Positions 1-11,549 of a stretch of 64,000 bases of DNA are shown one piece after another (the first letter of the stretch is position 1; each line of letters starts with the position of its first letter). Under the pieces are notes generated by a model that saw only the letters and a list, made by a program, of their open reading frames with translations, had not been told where the DNA came from and did no database searches. This DNA comes from Rhexocercosporidium sp. MPI-PUGE-AT-0058 (Eukaryota; Ascomycota; Leotiomycetes; Helotiales), in NCBI GenBank assembly GCA_020746875.1, contig JAGTJL010000016.1:1550001-1614000 (forward strand), read 5' to 3'. The translations under genes were made by a program, and so were the position numbers.

Positions 1-318
1 GCAGCATTAGCAAACTGAGCCCCAAGAAATGGCACCGGATAGTGGGGTAGCAAATCAGATCTTGGGAAAACCAAGGGATGAGGGGAGGGGGAGAAGTGGA
101 TGATGGTTGAGTCTAGGTTCGTGGATGCAATGCATGTTCAATATTTTTAAATCTTATGCACAATTACGAGTCAACCTGACATCGGATATGCTGAGAAATG
201 CCCAGGATACCGGTAGTAGAAGAGGAAGCCTTCCCCTACCTACTATCGTGAAACATGTCAGTTTGTGTTGTGATTTTTACCAAAGTTTTAGTTGACTATT
301 GAAGTTCCGCTGGCAGAC
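1..318. other. Intergenic, no gene seen
   Basis: This stretch lies upstream of the decayed sugar-transporter gene. The only open frame is short (about 62 codons) and shows no family resemblance. It is probably the old promoter region of that gene. I see no repeat or RNA gene. Confidence 0.5.
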
Positions 319-2278
319 ATGGCCGCTCACGAATCAACAACATCCACCCTAGGAGATAAGAATCAGTCGGATAAGGCGCAAGTCATTGAGCAAGAACATA
401 TCAGCGACATTAAAGCAACAGCTTCCGTCATCTCTATCGATCTTGACGATGGGAAATCTATCTGACAGGTCATCAAAGACAACCCTAGAGTCATAAGCTA
501 CGCCGTGATAGCAAATTCAGGTTCGCTTCTATTTGGCTATGATATTCTGGTTACTGGTGCTTGTGTAGCACTTCCTGCCTTCTCGTCAGTAGTGTCACCA
601 GACTCGACAGCAAAAGACCCATTTAAGACCACTAACATTACTCTAGGATCACCTACGACAAGTTATATAATGGGCAGCTGATTCTACCTGCCAAATGGCA
701 GAGCCTTTGGACAGCATTTGATCAATTCGGTATCATGCTCGGAGCTTTCTCCAATAGTTTCATCCAAGACAAGTTTGGCAGACGGGTGGCATACATCATT
801 GGAGGCGTAATCACCGCTATTGGGAACCACCAACTCATGCTGAATTTGGATTGAACAACAACTTTTTGCTCTACATAAGTTAACGAAGATGCAGGAACAG
901 TTTTGGCATAAACCTCACCTGATGTTGCCTCACTTGACAGACATCATCTGGCTTTCTTCTTCTTCGCAAGGTGATCAATGGTGTTGGAATGGGTATGTTG
1001 ATGTCTGCATGCCATACATATGTTTCCGAGGTTGCACCACCGAGACTTCGAGGAGCTCTTCTTGGTTTCTTCGCTTTCGTTGTAGTAAGTTATTCTATAT
1101 GTGCTACTGTACAAAGGAATTCTGAGATAAGCAACTTAAATGACCGCGGTGCAGGGAATTGGCCAAATGATCGCCATTACCTTGGTATTACCAGAATTGT
1201 AATCATAAACACCTCTGCTTTCAAAGTATGGTCGCATTCTGAAGCATTTCTGTAGAGTCATTACTCACTGACTTCATGTAGGTTCCATTAGCTATCCAGT
1301 GGGGATTCTCTGGACTTGCCATCATGACAGCATTCATCCTCCCAGAAAGTCCGAGATATCTCATCACTAAAAGCAAGCGTGTAGCAGCAGAGAAAGCCTA
1401 CATAAGACTCCACGGGCCTAAGACAGACGTTGCCGCAGGTTTGAACACGATACAGTCCACCATAGATCATGAAAGAGCAATGACAGCTTCAGCTGAGACC
1501 GCCACATATGCCGACTGTTTCAAAGGCCCAAACGCTCGTAGGACTTGGATCATTACCTTGATCACGACAATGCAACATTTCCTGGGAGTCTCGCTTCTGT
1601 CAAACGCCAACTACTTCCTGATTATGGCAGGCATGTCTCCCACCAAATCTCTACAGGTCTCTCAAATCGGCATGGGACTTCAAATAGCATATACCTACAT
1701 CTCATGGTTCACCATGTCGTGGTTGGGCCGGCGTTTCTCCGATATAACTGCACGGTATAGTGTTAGCTGGTGAACTTAGAACGTTCGGTCCCTTGCTTCG
1801 GGGGGATATTAACGTCAAAGCCTTCGTTTCACGCTGATAGAATCCAGCTGCATCAATTGTCACGAACACAATCCCAACTCCAGCAGTACTTGCTAAAGTA
1901 AGGTTTCTATTCTACTTATCGGCAGCATTACTACTCTTAGCCTTGGAAGCGTCTAGCTAGTAGTTGCAAACGAAGTGTCCTCAATTCGACTACGCGCGAA
2001 GTCATCAGGCATCGGATTTCTCGTGAACACCTTTGGTGGAGGCGTCTTCACAATCGCCGTCACATATCTCTTCAACGCCGATGCTGCCAATCTCGGTGCC
2101 AAGATCGGCTTTGTTTTCGCCAGATTCTGTCTTTTATGATTCATCTTGGTGTGGTTCATTCTTCCGGAAACTAAGTCGAAGACTTACAAAGAGTTGGATT
2201 ACTTGTTCGAGGTCAAGGCTAAGACGCGGGCGTTCAAGAAACCAATTGAGAGGTTTGACGCTGATTTAAAGGAGTGAA
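319..2278 (+). pseudogene. Decayed MFS sugar (alpha-glucoside-type) transporter
   Basis: Fragments in the right order match a fungal sugar-porter MFS protein: an N-terminal segment from the ATG at 319, SGSLLFGYDI near 517, WQSLW and IQDKFGRR near 700-790, the VINGVGMG...SEVAPPRLRG segment near 968-1055, ILPESPRYL near 1336, RLRAKSSG near 1990, and a C-terminal LPETKSKTYKELD near 2160-2200. The chain is broken. There is an in-frame TGA at 463-465, a TAA inside the segment near 907, a missing donor GT near 824, and a TGA inside the last membrane helix near 2137. About 100 residues expected between the second LGRR-type loop and the RLRA motif are not readable. Some introns remain plausible, for example one after ALPAF near 586. 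The family imports maltose or related sugars at the plasma membrane; this copy should make no full transporter. Its 3' end converges with the regulator gene. Confidence 0.8.
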
Positions 2279-2490
2279 AAAACATAACTGTTGCAAATAT
2301 TGTTATGCTTGTCCTAGTTTCTCTTGTGGATGGTTAAATGGTTTTTCGATTGAATGAGAACGTATGGTCTGATCTGTTCACATGCAACGCAATGTCAGGC
2401 CTAAAACAATGCAACTTCTTTCCTCGGAACAGCCAGACTCCCTCCTGCCGACTTTCTCACGCATAGAGAGGGTGCATCTGACCTAGTCAC

Positions 2491-4686
2491 TCAAGTGAAC
2501 GAAGAATTTAGACCAGATAGGATGCTGTTCCAGTCCAAAGCCTCAAAGTCAACCATGGTATTAAAGTCTTGCAGTGATCCTTCACATTCTGAAAGTAACG
2601 CGGAATCGTTCGTCTGACTTGTATTCGACCAGAGGGAGCTACTTCCTTGACCAGCAACGCTTGACCGCGCCAGCTTCTGTCTTCCCTCCGGTGGGGGACT
2701 CGCGGCTGGAGTGGGCATCTTGTGCTTGCGAAGAACTTTCTCTATAGATTCCAGCAATCTCGCTGCAGTCCTAGAGTGATCCCGAGCCTCTCTCAGTATT
2801 CTAAATGCGTCTGAAACTTCCGGGCTTGTCTTTGAGAATTGGCTGTCTGACATTGGCCCCAGGGGCTTTTCAAATGACAGCACAACACCAGCCATGGTTA
2901 CTCCATACAACATTGGTGAGAAGCGAAGACGGATTTGAACAAATGGCAAGCGTGTTTGCTCAAGCTGCAATTCGTTCTGTATTATTAGACGTGCAGCATC
3001 AACGCAGCTGTTGTATGATTGTGAATATGATGGTTCCGCCATACCCCGTATGAACCAAGGCAAATTAAGCTTGCATCGCTGAATTTGGACGAGAGCATTC
3101 AGCATATAGCGCTGGATTATGATTCCTGGAGTTTTGTATATGTCTGACTCTATGAACTCTCGGCGACTCTCTTTGCCAAGGCGGAAGAATGGTGGAATAT
3201 TGTCGATGAAAGTTCGCAGTTCGGCGTCATTTCTCATGGCATCGCTGTAACGCCTAGTGGCATCACTGGAATTGATGAAGGGAGTATTATCTGTAAAGTG
3301 ACGGCACAACTCTGCGAGACGAATTCGTTGAAGGAAATATGACATGACTGTGGGTTCTGAAATAGCCCTTTCCGAACATGGCATATTAACAGCAAGGTCC
3401 TCGTCATTGCAGTTTCGTGGCTTGTTCACGATCATTTGAGATGGATGGCAAATATAAACGCCATGCAATGGGCCTGGAAATCTGGAAAGCATCCTTTTAT
3501 ACTGTCAGCACAGTTGACTAGGGACAGCCAGCTAGGTAGCCTACCAATCCGTCGCAACGAGGTACCACCAGACCCTACGCCCAACTTCGGATTTGACTGT
3601 ATCCATTGGTGCTGGCTCTGGAATCTCCAAGGATGAGCAATTTGGGTCATCGGTCCGATGGAGGTTCAATTCTCGAGCCATCATAATAGCGGAAGTAAAC
3701 AGAGATCTGAATCTCTGTGCTAGACCTTCCAATTTGCATACGAGAAACAAGACAATTATTGTAGACTGTGCACTTTCTAGTGACGGACATGTCGCGCGGT
3801 GGATATAGTCTAGGATGTCCTCCGTTGCCTTTATCAAGTGTGGAGTTTGCCGATTGGCTTCTTCAGATGTTGGAAAGAGAGATACGTTGCAGTCAGTAGC
3901 TGTCCATGAGTATGTCGTACTAGCCAGAATGCTCAATAGCAGAGCGACATGGCCTGGCTTGATTTGTGATTGTTGATTCAGATCTGTATAAAGCTCATTT
4001 ACTATAGTCCACAGAGAAGGAGTGTGAATGACATGATGGAGATAGGTTATGTTGCTGATGTACTTCTCCACTACTACTTTTGCTTCATCGTACGGTGGGA
4101 GCCAGATACATCTGGTAAAGCCACTTGTGGTACCTTGCTCCATACTGGATTGAATGTATCGTGCCCTTTCCGAAACGTGTCTAATTGGGCAGATCATGAA
4201 GACAATGCCATCAGGGGAAAGAGAATCCTGTCATGCCACAAGTTAGTATTTCGTGGCTTATGCGAATTAGTTAGAGTTAATTACAGAAAAGCTCTCGCCC
4301 ATGGACACGTTTTCAAGCCTAGCAATATCAGCAGCCAGGGGCTGCAACTGATGAGGGGTTGCCGGGTGCGACTCTGGAAAAGTAGTAGCAGGCGAAAGAA
4401 GTGGCTGATCTAAGACATCATGTCTAGATCTAGATGTCTGATTCCGAACAATGTTCTCCAAAGTTTCCAAGCGTTGAAGGATTTCAGCTTGAGAGACTTC
4501 GGATGCATTCGGTAATGTTGGCACCAGAGGACTGGATGTTGAGACCTGGCTGGGAGGACGTAACTGACAGGAAATACCACGCTCAACGCAATTCGAACAT
4601 GGAAATTCTCTCGTGCATCTCAGCTTTCTAGACCGGCAAAAGATGCACGATACAGGCCGATAATTAGGTTGTCGAATTCGATGCAT
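2491..4686 (-). CDS. Zn(II)2Cys6 fungal transcription factor
   Basis: Spliced as 4686-4285, 4227-3545 and 3493-2491, giving about 695 residues. Residues about 14-42 hold the binuclear zinc cluster (C-x2-C-x6-C-x5-C-x2-C-x6-C: CIFCRSRKLRC, then CSNCVERGISC). The central fungal-specific transcription factor domain contains the typical RRVWWYLVATDW and NKPRNCNDEDL stretches, joined across intron 2. Intron 1 (4284-4228) has GTAATT and ACAG. Intron 2 (3544-3494) has GTAGGC, a CTGAC branch and an unusual AAAAG acceptor; this is the only join I found that keeps frame and gives the conserved DWMLSRFPGP. The protein should be a nuclear DNA-binding regulator. It is divergent from the MFS exporter at 5451, so that exporter is a likely target, but this is inference from position. 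The gene looks intact, unlike the transporter on its 3' side. Confidence 0.88.
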
Positions 4687-5450
4687 TCTCTAGCGAGACT
4701 ATTCGAAATGAACTTGAAGAATAAGCGGAACGTGTTTGATTTGAGTTTCCGTGTAATGGCCGCGGAGTCTGGAGGATGAAGAACGTGGAGGGGTGCTTGT
4801 AAGATGGAGGCTGAGGAGGAGATGAGCCCGTGGAAAGTACGCGGACATCCTTCATGTTCCATTCAGATCCACTGTGGACGCGAGCCAATGAGAGATGGCC
4901 AAGCATATCAACAGTGTAACACTCGGACGGAGAAAGACAATGAGGATCATAGAAATTAAATGGAGCTAGAGATGAAGATGCGAGTGCATTAATTCACATG
5001 GGTCTATGATGCTTGTTTCGTTATTACAATCAAGGTACTGGTAAACATAAATTGGCTGTGGTACTGCTCGCTTCCGGAAAGGGGCTGCTTTTCTGTAGCC
5101 GAAGCTGACATCCTTCTCGCTTCGCGGATTTGCCATGGGCACGACCACCTTGTGGCGGACTACAATCATCAAGTGTCAATACTACCAACTGATCAACGGA
5201 GGCTTTTGTGCCTGGAGGATGATAATCGAGGTAAAATCACGGTTTAGCAGAATGATTTCCCGACCGCCAAGCTTAGGGAGAAACATGGGCCCTCACCTAA
5301 GACTACAAGTATACTCACAAGAACTGTTCTGATCAAGATGCAGGAGTTTTCTTCTCTAGTCTTACAAACTCTGATATTCTTTTTCTTCTTTCTTACTGAA
5401 GCCATTCGGGATTGGCCCCCTATTTACTTCGCTCCCATCGTCTCCCAACA
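4687..5450. promoter_or_regulatory. Shared divergent promoter region
   Basis: About 760 bp separate the start codons of the zinc-cluster regulator (minus strand) and the MFS exporter (plus strand). Both genes must be driven from this interval. A pyrimidine-rich run (TTCTTTTTCTTCTTTCTT type) lies just before the exporter near 5375-5397, as is common before fungal transcription starts. I cannot assign specific factor sites. Confidence 0.5.
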
Positions 5451-7343
5451 ATGACTCTCCAGGCGGACAACGAAAAAGCTTCAGGGTCAAGTTTCTCCAT
5501 TAACAATCATCTGGATATCCAACTTCATGATATCGAGAGACCTTCAATATCGTCTCATCCAAGATTTACTAAGGACGATGTCAAGCATGGCATCACCAAC
5601 CCCTCTTCCGAAGTCGTCAAGAACGTCAACAGTATTGACTGGGACGGACCTCTTGACCGCCAGAACCCATTGAATTGGTCGACCTCTAAGAAGGCTACGA
5701 ATATTACGTTGCTGTCTCTCATAACATTCCTCTCGTTCGTGTTCCCAGCTCAATACTATACTATCCTGAATACCTAGCGTACGGATTCGCATACTCACGC
5801 GACTGCAGGCCCTTTACATCAACAATGATTTCACCAGGAACTCAGTCTCTCATGACCTCCTTCAATTCGACTTCCACAACTCTTGCATCATTCATAACCT
5901 CTTCTTATCTTCTTGGCTATGCATTCGGGCCTCTCGTCCTGGCTCCCCTTTCCGAGATTCATGGCCGGCTTCCTATCTATCACGTTTGCAACATACTTTT
6001 CTTGATATTCAACATCGCATGCGCTGTCGCTCCCAATCTAGGTGCACTTATTGGATTTAGGCTACTTGCTGGAATCGCGGGCTCCTGTCCTGTCACTATT
6101 GGCGCAGGCTCAATAGCGGATATGATAGTGAGGGAGAAGAGGGGCGGTGCAATGGCGGCGTGGATGTTGGGACCCTTGTTTGGACCGAGTATAGGGCCTT
6201 TGGTATGTGTCCCTGATACGTCGATTGGAGAGTCAAGCTAACTCGGAGAACAGGGTGAGTCTAATTTAGACGTGCTTAGATGGTTATGAGACATTGCTAA
6301 CGAAATGCAATGTAGTCGGTGGATATCTTACAGAAGCTACTTCGTGGCGATGGTCATTCTGGGTTCCTGCAATTGCCGTACATCCCCCTTTTCAACCATC
6401 GTCCCGCTCGATATTCGGCAAAACTAGACTAACAACTGCGCAGGGCGGCATTTTAACGATCTTGACACTCTTTTTTATGTCCGAATCCTACCCTCCAGCC
6501 ATTATCGCCAAGAAGACAGCCCAACTCATCCAAACAACAAGCAATTCCTCCCTCGTATCCGCTCTGCAAAGCCCCCTTGCTCCTTCAGCACTCTTAAAAC
6601 AATCCATCTTGCGTCCGCTGAAGATGTTGACTATGTCTCCCATCATATTCCTCCTATCGATGTACACAGCGATCGTCTATTCCTATCTGTACCTCTGTTT
6701 CACGACTTTCCCCACAATTTTCGAGGAGCAGTATGGGTTTTCTCAAGGGAGTTCTGGTCTGGCATACCTAGGCATCGGCGTGGGTTCCTTCATTGGAATA
6801 GGTATCGGTGGCTTTCTTTCAGATCGTATCCTCAAACATCTCACGGCCAGGCATGCAGGTAAACCGAAACCCGAATACAGACTCCCGACAATGGTTGTTG
6901 GTGGGTTTGTGGTACCTGTGGGATTGTTCATGTATGGATGGACCGCGGAGGTCAAAGCCCATTGGATACTGCCAATTATTGGGACTGGTCTACTGGGAAC
7001 TGGAACGGTCATTGCATATGTAAGACTTTCTCCTACCCGCCTCTTCCCAGCCACCTGTCCACCTCGCTTAACAGGTAAATAAATACAGCTAGCATCATCC
7101 ACCTACTTGATCGACGCGTACACCACTCACGCTGCATCCGTGACGGCAGCGAGTACGGTCTTCCGATCTTTATTGGGTGCTCTCTTGCCTCTCGCTGGGA
7201 GAAGTATGTACGCCGCGCTTGGTGTCGGGTGGGGGACTTCGGTGCTTGCGTTCATTTCGCTTGCATTGATACCGCTTCCGTTTGTGTTCTACGTGTGTGG
7301 GCAGAGAATTCGAGAGAGCAAGAGATTTTCGGTTGAGTTCTGA
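5451..7343 (+). CDS. MFS exporter, DHA1 (polyamine/multidrug) type
   Basis: Spliced as 5451-5734, 5809-6202, 6254 (one base), 6316-6377, 6444-7019 and 7089-7343, giving about 523 residues with frame kept throughout. The N-terminus is a soluble tail (MTLQADNEKA). The DHA1 hallmarks follow: PLDRQNPLNWS before helix 1, the motif A loop APLSEIHGRLP after helix 2, and motif C WMLGPLFGPSIGPLVGGYL in helix 5. About twelve hydrophobic segments are readable. Members of this family export polyamines, fungicides or secondary metabolites by proton antiport at the plasma membrane; the substrate here is unknown. Two complete introns flank the single base at 6254, and both have GCTAAC branch sites; without that base the GPLVGG motif goes out of frame. 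An alternative single intron using GTGTCC at 6207 would add one Phe and cannot be excluded. The gene is divergent from the zinc-cluster regulator. Confidence 0.85.
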
Positions 7344-10300
7344 ATTAATTGGAGAATTGTTGTCGAGAATAGAGGACTATTGGGATGGGTCTGCGTTGTT
7401 TGTGATACGGTAGTGCTTGGTTAGTGAAACGGAGGCGGTTGAAAGAAGTGTTCCTCGTCTAATTTTCGCGATATAAGACTACGAAGATTCAAGTGACTTT
7501 AATTAGATTAGTCTCCACTTCAAATTAAGACCTATTAGTTACTGGCACCTTTTGAGAATTTTGGAAAAGTTGCTTGTAGCCGCGCATAAGGAACTTGAAT
7601 TGACAGCGCGCTGAAGCGTGGTATACTGAATCGCAATGAAATAGAATTCTTGCGATTAGGGAATGTTGGAGGCATAAAGAAAGGTAGAAAATACAAAGAC
7701 AGAGAACGATAAGTTGTGGCGTCAGATTGATCTTGAGAACGACGGTTGATGCCATCAGCGCCCTCAGTGCCATCAGCGCCCTCAGTGCCCTCAGCGGCTA
7801 GAGTGTCGTCCCTACAGGTGAGGCGAACCAAAGCAACAATCGTGCAATCGAGCCGCTTAGGTCTAGTCGACGTACCTTCGATGATAAGAAATCCCAACAG
7901 GACCATCGGAGCATCGCAACTGCTCATAATGTATGCTCAGTCCCCACTTTCCTCTCTCATGGCTTCTTCTCACACCACTCTACCAGTATCGATCAAGCAG
8001 TCCACATCAGCTGTACCCCTTACCCCACCCAAGCACCCAGTGTTCGGTGGCAACATCCTAACAATAGCAAGAATAAGCCTGTACGTAAGTATTTAAAAGA
8101 AGATGTTGCCCTACGAAAGAAATACCTTGGTTCATGCCCAGGTTTTCTCTGAGGGGACCTATCTAGATACCAACTCAGCCTTATAAACCGCCTTCTAGAG
8201 CCCACAATGATGTTGACAATGCGACTCAAGATCCAAGCTTTGCAATTTGACCTCGAGTTCGATGCAGCGAATATGGAGGTCACAAGCAAGCGAGGCGCTG
8301 GGCAATATCTCGGGCAAGTCCAAAAGACCTAATACCTTCGAATCTCCATACTAACGGATCCTCGTCCGATTCTGGCGATCTTCTCGAGCTTGAATCCCCT
8401 CACTACGCGAACACCTTCGACGGTCCTGGCTATAGCTGCTTCAGAGTTCCGAACTATGCGAGTAAATCTAGAGGTCAAGACTCCGACTAGGACAGGATTG
8501 GTTCTCTTCCAATGATCGGGCTCCAGCTTGCGTGAGCTCAAAGAGAGAACCAAGAACCCAGATATACGATCCCTTGTATCAGGCAATGTGTTAACATGTC
8601 AAGTTGGCAGATACGACACGGTCCAAAGCTGCCCGTTCTTCCTATTGTGAAGTACCCCGCTGGCAACCCACCGGCTATTCCTTCATCGCTTGCTACGGGA
8701 GGCAATAGATGAGAGACTATCGTACCAATACGACGCCCCACAAGCTTGCGTGCGTAGCAATTGTCTACAGTTCTTGTGCGAATTCTTTACTCGGGATGAG
8801 TATTTCAGGCATTTGCAAGATTGCCATGAAGGTGTATCGAATGACTTACAACTTCTAGCTGCGGGTTAGAATATCTGCGTGCCTGATCTCTCGGTTAGCT
8901 ATTGTTATCAGCTACGTTGCTCGAAGGAGTTCCTTGTTCAAGCTCAAGTCGTAGATGGAGATACCGTCGACCATATGGCAAACTGGCTGAATATATCAAC
9001 GAGTCCGAACACAGATCACCTCCTACTAGTCGCCTAGTAGCTTTGGGTCAACTTGTACAGTGATAATATTCGAGGCAAGCCTAAGGAGTGACGACCAGGG
9101 ACACAGGCGGTCCAAAAAGCTGTTGGGGAGCTGCTGCTCGTCAGATATTGAGATTGACTGTTGGGCTTCTAACTAAGTCCCTTGTGGTCAAAATCAGCAG
9201 TATGCACGGATTCAAGGCTGTGGCCGTTGACCAAGACCATCAAGATCAGTCTGCTGATGTTTGTGTAGCGCTGAACGAGACAAAGCTTCTAGTCTTCTCC
9301 GATGACATGATCCTTCGTCAAGGAGGCTTCGCCCACCGTCCAGTGAAACTATTCCCCTTCTGGCAACACAGTTATACACTGACGGCGTTAGTTTGCCACT
9401 ACATATTTGCATCCCACTACGTCCATGTAGCACTAATTTTTAAATAATCAGTGGTTTCACTGGCTCCTTGCCTATGTGGTCTCACGTCAGGGGTTGCCAT
9501 GGCGGTTGTCGATACGCTTGCACCATGGGCAAATGTATGTAATTCTCTCCAACCTTTTTGAAGCTCGATCACGCGATGAATTGCCTCGGGAGGAGGTTAC
9601 GACAGAAGCATTCTCAGAACATAGTCGAGGGGAATTGTATCGGCCACAACTTGGCCCTGTCCAGGCTATGCTATAGTAGGAATGAGAGGTCTTAGTATCA
9701 ATCTGCCACAGACTGTTGTGTTGCCCTAAAAGAGAGGTGAGATTATCTGGAAAGCCTAGCCGGATATTGACCTTTTCCGCTACGAAGGTCTCATGTGCCT
9801 TGGACTTTGCTAGTATGTTTATGTGCTTTCTATCAGAGATGGAAGCAGAGCTAGTAACACATCTGCGAATTATAGACAAGCAAGGACAGTAGCACTTGCG
9901 TGGTTGTTGGAAGGTAACTACAGGACCAGAGGAATGTAAGGAACAAGCAGGCAAATATCTAGATAAGAAAGAAGATAGGCGGGCATAGAAAAGCTTGAAA
10001 CTCCTGAAAATTTCTGGAGACATTGCGAGTATGGTGTGAAATTCTCAAAAATATACAGAGCACGATTCTTTGACACTTGAGATATTATTTCATCGCATCG
10101 CATCTCATCCCCAGAGAAGTACATCCGCAAAGAAAACAGCAGCGGGAAATGCACTCACGTGATTTACTGTGCCCCTCTTAGCGGGGTATGAAATAGATGG
10201 GCTGAGGTTTTGATGGCCTACAATCACTACAACGAAACCAACTCAAGAAAATGACCGCGCAAAACAGAAAAGATAGCAAAAATGACGTGGCACATTTCGC

Positions 10301-10765
10301 GGATCTGGTTATCCTTATCGTCAACATAATCAGTAGTCATGTCGATCATGACTCGTGGTAAGACGAAACGGCTCCCCCCCTTTGGAGGAAAACAAGGGCT
10401 GGATCAGAGAGGGTGCAAAAGCTCACGAAAAAGAGTACTTTTGTGATGCTGACTGTTCATCTCGAGGAATTGAACCTCAATAGGAAGAGAAGTATGTAGA
10501 TGTAGCTTGCTGGCAACGCACCGATTTCGCATATCCTATTCCTAGCATTGAACATCCATTCCTCCCACACTTCTCATAAATTGAAGTTTGCTTGCTTGCA
10601 TATCCGCTCACCATTAAGAATACGCTGCAGATCCGCCCATGAGATTTTTGAGTCTCGAAAGAAATGCAATGCTGTCTATCTTGAATGCATGCCCGCCCAC
10701 GAATATTCCCCCAAACGCCAAAGAGATATCCTATCCAGAAGTGTGTGAGTCGATAGGACTTTCGT
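7344..10765. other. Gene-poor stretch with degenerate coding-like pieces
   Basis: No intact gene was found in 3.4 kb. Around 8650-8870 one plus-strand frame reads like coding sequence (CLQFLCEFFTRDEYFRHLQDCHEG), resembling a decayed zinc-finger-like segment, and 9088-9447 is open for 119 codons without a recognisable domain. Stops interrupt all frames between these pieces. A short GC-rich tandem repeat sits at 7750-7797. The likeliest explanation is an old, mutated gene or mobile element, but no terminal repeats or transposase motifs are visible. Confidence 0.4.
7750..7797. repeat. Short tandem repeat, 18-bp unit
   Basis: Two exact copies of TGCCATCAGCGCCCTCAG lie head to tail, followed by a partial third copy. 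The repeat keeps open frames on both strands, but no gene around it is convincing. Confidence 0.8.
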
Positions 10766-11549
10766 TTATTTCGTGTCGTCCGAGAGGAGTGTCACGACTG
10801 GTGCGGTGAGCTTGTCGCGGCCCTTCAGGAAATCGAGTTCGAGGATGAAGAGGAATCCGACGAGATCGCCTCCGAGTTGCTCGACTAGTTGACCAGCGGC
10901 TGCGGCGGAACCTCCTATTTTATGCATTAGCCAGTATTCCTTTCCTTCTTTCCTTTCTCCAAAGGTTTAAAGGAATGATCTATGCATACCAGTTGCAATG
11001 ATATCGTCAACCACCAAAACCTTCTGTCCCTTCTTGACAGCATCGGCCTGGATCTGGAAAAAGTCCTGACCGTACTCCTTCTCGAATGCAGCCTCGGATG
11101 TAGGACCAGGGAGCTTTCCACGCTTGCGAACGGGTGCGAAGCCAGCTCCGAGTCGCAGAGCAAGACTTGGTCCGAAGAGGAATCCTCGTGCGTCAAGTCC
11201 GACTATGACATCTGGCTTGACTCCATTGCAGAACGACAAGACCTCTAACTCCAAAGCACGTATGAGCGATGAATGAACATCGAAGGAGGCAAACAGCGGG
11301 AGGATATCCACGAATAGAATATCCTTCACAGGGAAATTGGGAAACTCTCGGAGAGAAGAGTGAAGTGATTTCTTGATACTGGCGACTTCAGAAAAATATA
11401 TGTTAGCATTTGCTCGGCTACTTCCGCGGCAGGAAAAACAAATGTTCCGTAGCGAGGGAAACCTTACGTTCGGAGGTACTGGTGGCAGAGGAGGTGGACT
11501 GGGACTCGAGTCTCGTGGCATTGTCCTTGTTGGTATTTGTGGTTGTCAT
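10766..11549 (-). CDS. apt1: Adenine phosphoribosyltransferase
   Basis: Spliced as 11549-11468, 11385-10990 and 10914-10766, giving 208 residues, slightly longer than the 180-190 usual for the family because of a Ser/Thr-rich N-terminus. The enzyme joins adenine to PRPP to make AMP, salvaging purines in the cytosol. The sequence shows the family's FPVKDILFVDILPLF region, the VGLDARGFLFG loop, RKRGKLPG, and the PRPP-binding motif VLVVDDIIATGGSA, which is rebuilt exactly across intron 2. Introns are 82 nt (GTAAGG...GAAG) and 73-75 nt (GTATGC...ATAG). The C-terminus ends LLSDDTK. A pyrimidine-rich leader (CT-rich on the coding strand, 11552-11600) precedes the start, typical of well-expressed fungal housekeeping genes. 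The overlapping 184-codon frame from 11521 is this gene read through intron 1. Confidence 0.95.

Noticed and set aside
319..7343. Secondary-metabolite gene cluster
   Set aside because: A regulator plus an exporter is present, but there is no polyketide synthase, peptide synthetase, terpene cyclase or tailoring enzyme nearby.
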